Shown: positions 51,669 to 60,746 of the stretch, piece by piece
How the letters are laid out: every line of letters begins with the position of its first letter
How positions within the stretch are numbered: position 1 is the first letter of the stretch
Source of the DNA: ZAX-1 sp046533095
GTDB taxonomy: Bacteria; Bacillota; Clostridia; Lachnospirales; Lachnospiraceae
Direction of reading: 5' to 3'
Length of the DNA: 64,000 nt
Assembly (NCBI GenBank): GCA_046533095.1
Contig: JAJQRA010000023.1
Span: forward strand, 186,001 to 250,000
Program-made: the position numbers and the translations under genes
The notes under the pieces: generated by a model
Seen by the model: only the letters and a program-made list of their open reading frames with translations
Told to the model about the DNA's origin: nothing
The model's database searches: none

Positions 51669-51689
51669 GAAATTATTTCGATACGGTTC

Positions 51690-54600
51690 TTATTCTTCCG
51701 TGCCATAAAGTTTTACAAGTTTATTAAGATAGGTGTATTTTGATTTTGCATTCTTTTCTGCGGTGTCAAACAATATTTCTGCCCTCTGCGGATTGAATCT
51801 TTGCAGTGCATTGTAACGTACCTCGCCATTTAAGAATTCTTTGTAGTCTTTTGTCGGAGGCTTGCTATCTAAAGCAAATGCCGCTTTCCCTTCTTCTGCT
51901 AACGCTGGGTTAAAGCGGAAATTATGCCAATATCCGGCTTCTACCGCATTCTTTTCTTCCGTCTGTGCTTTGGACATGCCTGCTTTAATTCCATGGTTGA
52001 TACATGGCGCATATGCAATGACTAAAGATGGTCCCGGATAAGCCTCTGCCTCTGCAATTGCCTTTACAGTCTGGTTGTAGTCTGCGCCCATTGCGATCTG
52101 TGCCACATATACATAGCCGTAGCTCATTGCGATGCTTGCAAGATCTTTCTTCTTTACTTCTTTTCCGGCTGCCGCAAATTGTGCAATTGCACCGGTAGGT
52201 GTGGATTTTGAAGACTGTCCGCCTGTATTTGAATAGACTTCGGTATCAAATACCATAATATTGATATCCTGTCCGCTTGCCAATACATGGTCAACGCCGC
52301 CGAAACCAATATCATAAGCCCATCCGTCACCGCCGAAAATCCATTGAGATTTCTTGGCAAGGAATTCTTTGTTGCTTAAAATTGCCTTTCTGACTTCGCA
52401 GCCTTCTCCAGATTTTTCTAATGCGGCAATTAATTTTTCGCTGGCAGCTCCGTTTAAAATGCCGGATCCATAGGTATCAATCCATTCTTTTCCGGCTGCC
52501 GCAAGTTCTGCATTCTCGCCATTTGACACGATATCTTCAACTTTCGCTTTTAAGCTGCTTCTAAGTGCCTTTTGCGCAAGCAGCATGCCGTATCCAAACT
52601 CTGCCGCATCTTCAAATAAGGAGTTCGACCATGCAGGGCCTTGTCCTTTTTCATTTACGGTATAAGGGGTAGATGGTGAGGAGTTGCCCCAAATAGAGGA
52701 GCACCCGGTTGCATTCGCAATATACATCCGATCGCCGAATAGCTGGGTGATTAATTTTGCATAAGGTGTTTCGCCACAGCCTGCACAAGCGCCGGAGTAC
52801 TCTAACAGTGGCTGTTTAAACTGGCTGCCTTTTGGCGTTGTTTCTTTAAACTTCTCTAATACTTCTGGTTTCTTTGGTATGGATTGGCCATAGTCAAAGT
52901 AATCCTGCTGTACGATATTTGCCTCGTAGTTTTCAAGGACAAGCGCTTTCTCGCCTTTTCTACCTGGACAAACATTTGCGCAAGAACCACATCCGGTGCA
53001 GTCGTGTGCGGATACGTTTACGCTAAATTTAAAGCTCGGCAATCCTGTCATATCCACGGTGTTCATGCCCTGTGGTGCGTTTGCCGCTTCTTCCGGCGTC
53101 AATACAGTCGGCCTTATTACAGCATGTGGGCAGACATAGGAACAGAAGTTGCACTGGATACAATTTTCCGGTTTCCAAATTGGGATATCTACTGCAATGC
53201 CACGTTTTTCAAATGCGGCCGCACCAGACGGAGTTGTCCCATCTACGTAGTCTTTAAATGTAGATACTGGTAATTTATTGCCTTCTTGTGCGTTAATTGG
53301 AATTTGAATGTTATTGACAAAATCAACAACGTCTTTTCTTTGTCCACTTGCTGTTTTTGCAAAGCTTTCATCGCCTGCTGTCTTCCAGCTTTCCGGTACT
53401 TTGACTTCTACTGCATCTTGTGCACCACGGTCGATTGCATCATAGTTCATCTTAACAATATTATCGCCTTTTTTGCCATAGGAAGCTTTTGCTGCGGCTT
53501 TCATAAGCTCTACGGAATGTTCTTCCGGAATGATGTTGGCAAGTTTAAAGAATGCCGACTGCAATACGGTGTTGATCCGTCCGCCCAGTCCGATTTCTTT
53601 TCCAATCTTAATGCCATCTATTGTGTAGAGTTTGATATTGTTTTCTGCGATGTAGCGTTTCATTTGGCCTGGTAGATTCTTCTCTAAGCCTTCCAAATCC
53701 CATGGGCAGTTTAATAGGAATGTTCCACCCGGTACAAGATCTTGTGCCATGTTGTATTTACGGACATAGGCCGGATTATGGCAAGCTACAAAGTTTGCTT
53801 TTGAAATGAGGTAGGTGGAACGAATTGGGTCTTTTCCAAAACGCAGATGGGAAATCGTAACGCCGCCTGATTTCTTGGAATCATAGTCAAAATATGCCTG
53901 TGCATACTGCTCGGTATTGTCCCCGATAATCTTAATAGAGTTCTTGTTTGCACCAACGGTACCATCCGCGCCAAGTCCCCAAAATTTGCAGTTGATTGTT
54001 GTTTCCGGTGTTGTTACCGGATTTTCTTTTACTTCCAAGGAAAGGTTTGTAACATCATCTACGATACCAATCGTAAATTCTGCTTTTTCGCTATTGCGAT
54101 ATACCGCAATAATCTGTCCGGGTGTCGTGTCTTTTGAACCTAAGCCATAACGTCCCCGATAGACCGGAAGGGAATCGAACTGGCTTCCTTTGATCGCTGC
54201 AACTACATCTAGGTACAGCGGATCGCCTAATGCGCCCGGCTCTTTGGTACGGTCTAACACGGTAATCTGCTTTACAGAGGCAGGGATTGTGTTTAATAGC
54301 GCTTCTTTGTTAAACGGCCTGTATAGGCGAACTTTTACAAGTCCTACTTTCTCGCCTTTTTTTAATAAATAATCAATGGTTTCATCAATGGTTTCGCATA
54401 CGGATCCCATTGCAATGATGACATGCTGTGCATCTTTATCGCCATAGTAGTTGAATAATTTATAGTCTGTACCAATTTTTGCATTTACTTGATCCATATA
54501 AGTTTGAACAATGGCAGGCAACGCATCATAGTTTTCATTACATGCTTCCCTTGCCTGGAAGAAAATGTCGGGGTTTTGTGCCGATCCTCTGTGTACCGGA

Positions 54601-55235
54601 TGGTCTGGGTGCAGCGCATCTTTTCTGTAGGCATCAATTGCATCAAAATCTACCATATCTTTTAAATCTTCATAATCCCATGTTTCAATCTTTTGAACTT
54701 CATGGGAAGTACGGAATCCATCAAAAAAGTTGATAAACGGGATCCTCCCTTTGATTGCGGTACAATGTGCAACCGGGGTCAAATCCATAACTTCCTGCAC
54801 AGAGGATTCGCAAAGCATTGCCACGCCTGTCTGGCGGCAGGAATAAACATCAGAATGGTCGCCAAATATGGATAATGCATGGCTCGCTAATGCTCGAGCG
54901 GATACATTAAACACGCCCGGCAAACGTTCGCCCGCTATCTTATAGAGATTTGGAATCATTAATAGGAGACCCTGCGATGCGGTGTAGGTGGTCGTTAACG
55001 CACCTGCCGCTAAAGATCCATGCACGGTACCGGCTGCACCGGCTTCTGACTGCATTTCTGTTACCTGAACGGTCTGTCCAAAAATATTTTTTCTACCTTG
55101 GGTTGCCCATTCATCGGTGGCTTCTGCCATAACAGATGATGGCGTGATGGGATAGATTGCCGCAACATCTGTATATGCGTATGACGCATGAGCGGCCGCG
55201 TGGTTACCATCCATCGTTTTCATTGATCGTTTCAT
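51690..55235 (-). CDS. nifJ: Pyruvate:ferredoxin (flavodoxin) oxidoreductase
   Basis: Converts pyruvate and CoA to acetyl-CoA and CO2, reducing ferredoxin; a central enzyme of anaerobic Firmicutes. One 1181-residue chain with domains in the usual order: MKTMDGNHAAAHASYAYTDV and PITPSSVMAEATDEWA (N-terminal pyrimidine-type domain), a transketolase-like domain, the 2[4Fe-4S] ferredoxin domain (CIQCNFCSYVCPHA, CTGCGSCANVCPGRK), EYSGACAGCGETPYAKL with proximal cluster ligands, and the TPP site GDGWAYDIGFGGVDHVLASG, then TEVYSNTGGQSSKSTPTG. A strong AGGAGG precedes the ATG. Monocistronic, with its own terminator. Confidence 0.97.
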   Translation of the reverse strand: MKRSMKTMDGNHAAAHASYAYTDVAAIYPITPSSVMAEATDEWATQGRKNIFGQTVQVTEMQSEAGAAGTVHGSLAAGALTTTYTASQGLLLMIPNLYKIAGERLPGVFNVSARALASHALSIFGDHSDVYSCRQTGVAMLCESSVQEVMDLTPVAHCTAIKGRIPFINFFDGFRTSHEVQKIETWDYEDLKDMVDFDAIDAYRKDALHPDHPVHRGSAQNPDIFFQAREACNENYDALPAIVQTYMDQVNAKIGTDYKLFNYYGDKDAQHVIIAMGSVCETIDETIDYLLKKGEKVGLVKVRLYRPFNKEALLNTIPASVKQITVLDRTKEPGALGDPLYLDVVAAIKGSQFDSLPVYRGRYGLGSKDTTPGQIIAVYRNSEKAEFTIGIVDDVTNLSLEVKENPVTTPETTINCKFWGLGADGTVGANKNSIKIIGDNTEQYAQAYFDYDSKKSGGVTISHLRFGKDPIRSTYLISKANFVACHNPAYVRKYNMAQDLVPGGTFLLNCPWDLEGLEKNLPGQMKRYIAENNIKLYTIDGIKIGKEIGLGGRINTVLQSAFFKLANIIPEEHSVELMKAAAKASYGKKGDNIVKMNYDAIDRGAQDAVEVKVPESWKTAGDESFAKTASGQRKDVVDFVNNIQIPINAQEGNKLPVSTFKDYVDGTTPSGAAAFEKRGIAVDIPIWKPENCIQCNFCSYVCPHAVIRPTVLTPEEAANAPQGMNTVDMTGLPSFKFSVNVSAHDCTGCGSCANVCPGRKGEKALVLENYEANIVQQDYFDYGQSIPKKPEVLEKFKETTPKGSQFKQPLLEYSGACAGCGETPYAKLITQLFGDRMYIANATGCSSIWGNSSPSTPYTVNEKGQGPAWSNSLFEDAAEFGYGMLLAQKALRSSLKAKVEDIVSNGENAELAAAGKEWIDTYGSGILNGAASEKLIAALEKSGEGCEVRKAILSNKEFLAKKSQWIFGGDGWAYDIGFGGVDHVLASGQDINIMVFDTEVYSNTGGQSSKSTPTGAIAQFAAAGKEVKKKDLASIAMSYGYVYVAQIAMGADYNQTVKAIAEAEAYPGPSLVIAYAPCINHGIKAGMSKAQTEEKNAVEAGYWHNFRFNPALAEEGKAAFALDSKPPTKDYKEFLNGEVRYNALQRFNPQRAEILFDTAEKNAKSKYTYLNKLVKLYGTEE

Positions 55236-55276
55236 TTACATTCCTCCTATGAACCTTAGTTCACTCATGATTTTAC

Positions 55277-55305
55277 AGTATACCGGTTTTCTGTTTTAAA
55301 TGAAG
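55277..55305 (-). promoter_or_regulatory. Possible nifJ promoter
   Basis: On the minus strand TTCATT, 16 bases, TATACT lies about 45 bases before the nifJ start codon and 25 bases before its ribosome site. The -10 is near consensus, the -35 weak. No operator is obvious. Confidence 0.35.
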
Positions 55306-55797
55306 TTGAATACATATCCTGTTTTACTGTAGTGATTAAAATCTACACGTTTTGTTGGAAACCACTTATTTTTATAGCAAACGAAAACCGTATACATAGT
55401 ACCATATAAAATATAGGCATATCGTAATTTCTCACCATATGCTACACATCTATAACTATAATAATAATATACTGTCAAAATTGCAATAGGTTTTCGCCTA
55501 TTTTATGTACTTTTCTTCAAACATAGCTTCATTATACCAAACTAGCCGATAGATATCCAACTAAAAAACGAGACTTTTTATGTTTTTTATGTTCTTTATG
55601 AATAAATCGATAGAACCGTTCCGCTACTGGTACTATGACATGTTTTTCGTAGTAAAAATCCCGATATCAAAGCATATCGTTACGTAGACTTTTCTTCTAA
55701 CATGTGGTAGCATAAAAAAGTGAAAACGGTTAGCGTCCGGGAATTTGAAAAAAGGAACTGTAAAAAGCCAGATTTTTATTGACTTAGGAGATGAGCG
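55306..55797. other. AT-rich spacer between divergent nifJ and the phosphoesterase gene
   Basis: About 490 bases without a supported gene. It is very AT-rich and has short runs such as TATTTTATGTACTTTTC, but I see no clear palindrome, repeat or ORF with a ribosome site. The TTAGGAG site of the phosphoesterase gene is at its right end. Confidence 0.4.
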
Positions 55798-56769
55798 ATG
55801 AACCCAATAGAACTAATTACACTACTACAAAAGCAAACCGTATATATTCAAACACACAATTTCCCTGATCCCGATGCAATTGCAAGCGCCTTTGGCCTAC
55901 AGCAGTTTTTGCTGGCTCATGGTATCCCATCAAGCCTTTGCTATGCCGGAAAAATTGATCGGCTCAGTTCGAAAAAGATGCTGGATACCTTTTGCATTAC
56001 GATGCTTTCAAAATCAGAAATTTCACATATGACGAAACATGATTATATTGTTTTAGTTGATTCGCAAAAATTAAATGCAAATGTGACCGATCTTACCGGT
56101 GACGAAGTTGCATGTATCGACCATCATCCTACCTATTTTCCCATTGCTTACCGCTATATGGATATTCAGCTAGTCGGCTCGTGTTCTAGCATTATAGCTT
56201 CTTATTACAAGCAGACCAGCACTCCTCCATCCGCTTTGGCCTCCGCTGCCCTTGCCTACGGAATTAAAATGGATACGGCGGATTTTTCCCGCATGACCAC
56301 AAAATTAGATATTGAAATGTTTGCCTATTTGTTCGAATACGCAGACTGGAGTCTAGTAAAAAAGATGTACCGGAATACGTTAGAATTTAATGATTTAAAA
56401 GCATACGGCGCCGCCATTCAAAATATTAAAATTTTTGAACGGACAGGGTTTGCATATATCCCTTTTAATTGTTCTCCAGCATTGATTGCCATTATTTCTG
56501 AATTTATTTTATCTTTAAATGTCATTGATGTCGCAATTGTATATGCATTCCAAAAAGACGGTATCCGGTTTTCCCTACGTAGCGACCGTCGGCACATAAA
56601 CGTGGGCAATTTAATTTCACAGGCATTATATGATATTGGCGGCGGTGGCGGACATCATGCCATGGCCGGCGGAATGATACCGAAAGAAAATGTCCCCCTG
56701 CTTGGAAACGATATACCCACTACAATACAGGAACTATTTTTAGACGCATATGACTATATGATCGACTAG
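55798..56769 (+). CDS. DHH/DHHA1 phosphoesterase (NrnA-like)
   Basis: Predicted manganese-dependent phosphoesterase that degrades short RNA (nanoRNA), 3'-phosphoadenosine phosphate or cyclic dinucleotide products. N-terminal DHH motifs: HNFPDPDAIASAFGL and VACIDHHPTYFP; C-terminal DHHA1: the glycine-rich GGGGGHHAMAGGMI. 323 residues fits NrnA. TTAGGAG precedes the ATG by seven bases. It is one of the few plus-strand genes and converges on the DtxR gene, with a large hairpin between. Confidence 0.88.
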   Translation: MNPIELITLLQKQTVYIQTHNFPDPDAIASAFGLQQFLLAHGIPSSLCYAGKIDRLSSKKMLDTFCITMLSKSEISHMTKHDYIVLVDSQKLNANVTDLTGDEVACIDHHPTYFPIAYRYMDIQLVGSCSSIIASYYKQTSTPPSALASAALAYGIKMDTADFSRMTTKLDIEMFAYLFEYADWSLVKKMYRNTLEFNDLKAYGAAIQNIKIFERTGFAYIPFNCSPALIAIISEFILSLNVIDVAIVYAFQKDGIRFSLRSDRRHINVGNLISQALYDIGGGGGHHAMAGGMIPKENVPLLGNDIPTTIQELFLDAYDYMID

Positions 56770-56886
56770 GGAACTTTCCATTTAAAATTACATTAGGCAA
56801 GCAACAATTCAGTCGTACCTTTTTTATACCAATTTGCAAAAGAATAGCTTGGCTATCGCGTTATCGGAGCACGAAATAGCTACAAA

Positions 56887-56939
56887 TTCTTTTTCAATCA
56901 ATCGTGATTACTTTGAATCTTCCTATGATTGAAAAAGAA
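56887..56939. terminator. Large hairpin between convergent genes
   Basis: TTCTTTTTCAATCA and TGATTGAAAAAGAA form a perfect 14-bp stem with a 25-base loop. It lies midway between the convergent phosphoesterase and DtxR genes, 25 bases from the DtxR stop. T-runs are inside the stem rather than after it. Confidence 0.55.
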
Positions 56940-56964
56940 TGTTTGCTCTGCAAATCTGTTCATC

Positions 56965-57333
56965 TTATTTGTTTAGATATGCCTTGATCCCCTGAAACGT
57001 TTCATCCCTTAATATGTGCTCAATTTTACAAGCATCCTCCTCCGCAATCTCTGCAGAAACATTTGCTATTTCTTGTAGAAACTCCGTAAGAATCTCATGC
57101 CGCTCATAAATCGCCTCTGCCTTATGTTTCCCCAATTCTGTAAATTCAATATATCCATCTCCATCTATCTTAATGAATCCATTTTCTTTTAAAATTCTTA
57201 CCGCACGGCTGATACTTGGTTTACTATAATCTAGCTCCCTTGCAAGATCTATGGATCTTATATTAGGAGTTTTTCTCTGCATCAGCAAAATTGTCTCTAA
57301 ATAGTTTTCTCCTGACTCATACATAACATTCAC
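56965..57333 (-). CDS. DtxR/MntR-family metal-dependent repressor
   Basis: 122 residues: N-terminal winged helix (TILLMQRKTPNIRSIDLARE, DYSKPSISRAVRILKENGF) and dimerisation/metal domain (LGKHKAEAIYERHEILTEFL and SAEIAEEDACKIEHIL, with Asp/Cys/His/Glu ligands). It lacks the SH3 domain of longer DtxR proteins. It lies next to Feo genes, and GTTAGT...ACTAAC dyads resembling DtxR-type boxes precede those genes, so it probably represses iron uptake. The metal, iron or manganese, cannot be told. Confidence 0.87.
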   Translation of the reverse strand: MNVMYESGENYLETILLMQRKTPNIRSIDLARELDYSKPSISRAVRILKENGFIKIDGDGYIEFTELGKHKAEAIYERHEILTEFLQEIANVSAEIAEEDACKIEHILRDETFQGIKAYLNK

Positions 57334-57477
57334 CTCTTGTTCCTATTATAAAATACATCCATAAATAAATCCAGTGAATTTATATATTTTTTTTAGCATT
57401 CAGAAGAAGCATTGCATTTTCCAAACTGCGATGCATAGCGGTTACCGTAAAATCATGTTTGCATGTATTTTCACAAG

Positions 57478-57651
57478 CTATTCCGTTCTTTCTCTTTTCG
57501 CACAAGAAGGGCAGCTGCCACTATTGCAGCTAGCACACCCCTTTCCTTCCTTTTTATCTTTCACGATACTCCTTATAATCAATAGAACCGTACAGAACAA
57601 TACAAGGCTCACGAAGATCGTTGCCATATTCTCTACTATGTATGAAATCAC
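57478..57651 (-). CDS. FeoB-associated Cys-rich membrane peptide
   Basis: 57 residues starting at GTG 57649-57651, with AGGAGG six bases upstream. One transmembrane helix (NMATIFVSLVLFCTVLLIIR), a basic stretch and a cysteine cluster CASCNSGSCPSC. This is the small protein usually encoded just after feoB and thought to help ferrous-iron transport or electron handling. Here feoB itself is missing from the gap between this gene and feoA. An operator-like palindrome is 60 bases upstream. Confidence 0.8.
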   Translation of the reverse strand: MISYIVENMATIFVSLVLFCTVLLIIRSIVKDKKEGKGCASCNSGSCPSCAKRERTE

Positions 57652-57709
57652 TCTAGTCCTCCTTTCTCAAGCATGATCGCTTTTCTGGCTGACTTCCTTT
57701 GCTTTTTAT

Positions 57710-57725
57710 GTTAGTTCAGACTAAC
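57710..57725. promoter_or_regulatory. Candidate DtxR-type operator
   Basis: GTTAGT-TCAG-ACTAAC is a perfect dyad about 60 bases before the Cys-rich peptide gene. It shares its half-site with the dyad before feoA. The 293-base gap to feoA also has a direct repeat, CTTGCCTAGG(C/T)TATGG, at about 57812 and 57872, but no gene. Confidence 0.6.
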
Positions 57726-57944
57726 CTGCATTGAAAAAAAATTTAATATCAACGAACATCTGCTTACATTTTACCCTATTTCGGGCTAGCATCCATCTAT
57801 GCTTCCCACTCTTGCCTAGGCTATGGCAAATTATAAATTCCCCATGCTTTCGCTGTCAAATGCCCCTGTCCTTGCCTAGGTTATGGATATCGGTATCCAC
57901 AACCTGCTGCATTGCCCAAATATTGGCAATTCACGCTGTTCACA

Positions 57945-58154
57945 TCATATCATTATTTTATTTGCCATTTCTTTACTAATCGCCACGCGGGATTCTTTCA
58001 CATTGACAATCACATTGCCATCTATTGCATTTACGACCGTTACCGTTGATCCATTCACAAATCCAAGATTCTCTAAAAACTTCCTCGTTTCACCTAGTCC
58101 GCCCACTTTTTTAATTATATTTACTTCCCCTGTTCTTGCCATTGTAAGAGGCAT
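57945..58154 (-). CDS. feoA: Ferrous iron transport protein A
   Basis: 69-residue SH3-like cytosolic protein that assists the FeoB iron transporter. IIKKVGGLGETRKFLENLGF, VNGSTVTVVNAIDGNVIVNV and ESRVAISKEMANKI fit FeoA. GGAGATGATGGT precedes the ATG. Normally feoB would follow at once on the same strand; the next 290 bases hold none. So it may act on a FeoB encoded elsewhere or be a remnant. Confidence 0.85.
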   Translation of the reverse strand: MPLTMARTGEVNIIKKVGGLGETRKFLENLGFVNGSTVTVVNAIDGNVIVNVKESRVAISKEMANKIMI

Positions 58155-58247
58155 ACCATCATCTCCTTTTCACATGAAACACTCGGCAAGGTTCTCTTAC
58201 GCCTAGTGTGACTGCTGTAGTGTTTTCTTTTTTATTTACTGCTGTAT

Positions 58248-58311
58248 CTTATAATGTTCGTATGTGCTAACTACTATTTGTACCTTATAACGTTAGTATA
58301 TGATAACTAAC
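58248..58311. promoter_or_regulatory. Candidate DtxR-type operators upstream of feoA
   Basis: GTTAGT-ATATGATA-ACTAAC (58292-58311) and, about 45 bases nearer feoA, GTTCGTATGTGCTAAC (around 58256-58271) share half-sites and the preceding TTATAA(C/T)GTT. Two tandem sites upstream of feoA fit control by the neighbouring DtxR-like protein. Confidence 0.5.
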
Positions 58312-58319
58312 AAAGAATG

Positions 58320-58627
58320 TCAAGCGTAATTTTCATACAAATTTGCCAAATATTCCACGCGCCCATGAAACCGTTTTTTTGCTATCGCCTTGTATTCTTC
58401 CGATAAAAATATTCCACGCACCCATGTGGGCGTTTCGTCTGCAACATCTGTAGCAATAAAGAATCCAAACAAAATCATGCTGACTAATCTGGTTAAAAAA
58501 TTGCAGAAGAAATTAGCAAAACCATTTAAAAATAGAATGTTTTTTATCAGATGGATTTCGTATGAAAAAATAAAAAAATGAAAAATCGGAATATCAGGTC
58601 CAATTTCTCATCTCTCTTATATTTTCT
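58320..58627 (-). other. Spacer with a 20-bp direct repeat and a doubtful 52-codon ORF
   Basis: AAATATTCCACGC(G/A)CCCATG occurs at 58347 and 58406. On the minus strand an ORF from 58478 to 58320 reads TDVADETPTWVRGIFLSEEY and RFHGRVEYLANLYENYA, which looks protein-like, but I find no ribosome site. It may be the end of a lost gene. Nothing else is supported here. Confidence 0.3.
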
Positions 58628-60682
58628 TTATATTTGCCTCGTATACTCTTTTAGCCAACTGTTTTCTTCTGCCGTAAAATAGGGGGAAATTTGTTCATAT
58701 ACCATTTTGTGATAGCTGTTTAATTGATTTCTTTCCGTTTCGCTCATTTTTTCCGGTAAAATTGCATCTAGATCAATGGGGGCATAGGTTATATTTTCAA
58801 ACTGCATAAACTGCCCATACTCATTTTTCTCGGCTTTTATACAAATAAGTTCATTTTCTGTCCGGATACCATATGCGCCTTCCAGATAGATGCCCGGCTC
58901 GTCTGTCGTTACCATGCCGGCTTCCAGAATACAACTGTCATCTTGTTTTGGGAGTATTTTCCAACGGAAACTGTTTGGTCCTTCGTGCACATTCAGCAGG
59001 TAGCCAATTCCATGTCCGGTACCGCATTTGTAGTCAAGCCCCAATTCCCATAAAGGGCCTCTTGCTAAGATATCCAGATTTGTTCCACGACAGCCATATA
59101 AAAATTTTGCATTTGCAAGGTTTAGGTTAGCACGGCACACTGCTGTAAAATGAAGCTTTTCATTTTCTGTTAAATGTCCCATTGCCAGCGTCCTTGTAAT
59201 ATCTGTACTACCCTCCAAATAATGCCCGCCGGAATCTACCAAAAGAAATCCCTCTGGCTTAATCTGCGCATTCGATTCGTCTGTTGCAGAGTAGTGCATC
59301 ATGGCGGCATTTGCCTTATAGGCACAAATGGTATCAAAACTTATATCTACAAAATGTTCCTGCTCGGCTCTACACTTTGCTAAATAATTCGACGCTGAAA
59401 TTTCGGTTATTTCTATGTTTCGATGCTCTATATCTGGTTTTTCTATATCTGGTTTACCTATATCTGATCTATCTATATCTTGATGAACTAAATCTGATTT
59501 ATCTATATCTGATTTCCCTCTATTTTTCTTAATCCAATACATAAATTTTGTAAAGGCAACACCATCTTTTCTATGGGCAATCCGTATGTTGCGAAGTTCC
59601 GTTTCATTTTTGACTGCACGCATAAGTTCCGTTGGATTTTTCTTATTGATGATCGTATTCTGCGTGTATTTGCAATTTTTTGAGTCACCTATTGCAGACA
59701 TAGAAAGGCTGTTGCAAATGGAAAAATTCACGATTTCCTTGTCTAGCAACACCTTTTCTTCTGTATGTTTTTCCATACATTCTCTTCTATTTTCTTCTGC
59801 ATGTTCTTCCATACGTTCTTCGGTATGTTCTTCCATACATTCTCTTCTATTCTCTTCTATATTTTCTTCTGCATGTTCACCCTTAGGAAGAGAAGCTGCA
59901 TATGTGTAAATTTCATCGTATGGGCAGATTGTTATATGATTGGCTCTCACATAGGAACATACAGCCTCATCTAATACTTCCGGATGGACAAACCAGTAGC
60001 ATGCTTTCATCGTCACTGCCACAAAACTTAACACTACCGGCACATGGGCAATGTCATTTCCGCGAATGTTAAAGAGCCATGCAATGTCATAGAGGGAAGT
60101 TATAATATGTACTGTTGCCTTATATTCCTCCATCTTTGCCCTAAGGCGTTTCATTTTACTGACGGTACTTTCTCCGCTATATTTTTCTTCTAACAGATAA
60201 ACCGGATTCTTTCGAAGCGGTGGACGATCCTTCCATATAGCATCTATTAAGTCTTCGGATACATTCAAAGAGTCCTTGGCATTGCCTGCAATTTCATCTA
60301 CAATTTCTGCAAATTCCTCGCCCATTTTCCCATTGACGACCCGCCCATCAAAGCCTAGCCTATCCCCTTTTTTTAGATTCTGCTTTACAAATTCTTTGAC
60401 GGTTGGCACACCCTCTTCGCCACTTTTATAGAGGGTAATTGTTGTATTTTTTAACTGGTGTTCTGCTTGGATAAAATATCGTCCATCGGTCCACAGTCCT
60501 GCCTGCTCCATTGTAATGACTGCTGTCCCCGCAGAACCGCTAAATCCGGTTATAAACTGCCTTGCCTTAAAATAATCGCCCACATACTCAGATTCATGAA
60601 AATCAGAGGTAGGTACGATATACATGTCGATGTTACGCTTTTTCATTTCTTGACGTAGGTATTTTAATCTTGCTTTTATCAT
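58628..60682 (-). CDS. Xaa-Pro aminopeptidase (M24B) with two repetitive insertions
   Basis: Removes N-terminal residues preceding proline. Two creatinase-like N-terminal domains (RQFITGFSGSAGTAVITMEQ; WLFNIRGNDIAHVPVVLSFV) and the pita-bread domain with metal ligands: Asp in LLVDSGGHYLEGSTDITRTL, His in GTGHGIGYLLNVHEGP, Glu in TTDEPGIYLEG and GIRTENEL. At 684 residues it is about 80 longer than usual. One extra stretch (about 263-310) is EHAEENIEENRRECMEEHTE and variants; the other (about 392-425) repeats DIDRSDIGKPDIEKPDI. Both lie in loops between conserved blocks. Cytosolic; AAGGAG lies 15 bases upstream, a long spacing. Confidence 0.88.
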   Translation of the reverse strand: MIKARLKYLRQEMKKRNIDMYIVPTSDFHESEYVGDYFKARQFITGFSGSAGTAVITMEQAGLWTDGRYFIQAEHQLKNTTITLYKSGEEGVPTVKEFVKQNLKKGDRLGFDGRVVNGKMGEEFAEIVDEIAGNAKDSLNVSEDLIDAIWKDRPPLRKNPVYLLEEKYSGESTVSKMKRLRAKMEEYKATVHIITSLYDIAWLFNIRGNDIAHVPVVLSFVAVTMKACYWFVHPEVLDEAVCSYVRANHITICPYDEIYTYAASLPKGEHAEENIEENRRECMEEHTEERMEEHAEENRRECMEKHTEEKVLLDKEIVNFSICNSLSMSAIGDSKNCKYTQNTIINKKNPTELMRAVKNETELRNIRIAHRKDGVAFTKFMYWIKKNRGKSDIDKSDLVHQDIDRSDIGKPDIEKPDIEHRNIEITEISASNYLAKCRAEQEHFVDISFDTICAYKANAAMMHYSATDESNAQIKPEGFLLVDSGGHYLEGSTDITRTLAMGHLTENEKLHFTAVCRANLNLANAKFLYGCRGTNLDILARGPLWELGLDYKCGTGHGIGYLLNVHEGPNSFRWKILPKQDDSCILEAGMVTTDEPGIYLEGAYGIRTENELICIKAEKNEYGQFMQFENITYAPIDLDAILPEKMSETERNQLNSYHKMVYEQISPYFTAEENSWLKEYTRQI

Positions 60683-60746
60683 GCGAACTGCTGTTTACTC
60701 CTTTGCATTTTATTATGAATATGTCAGCGCCTTATCTTTTCAGATG

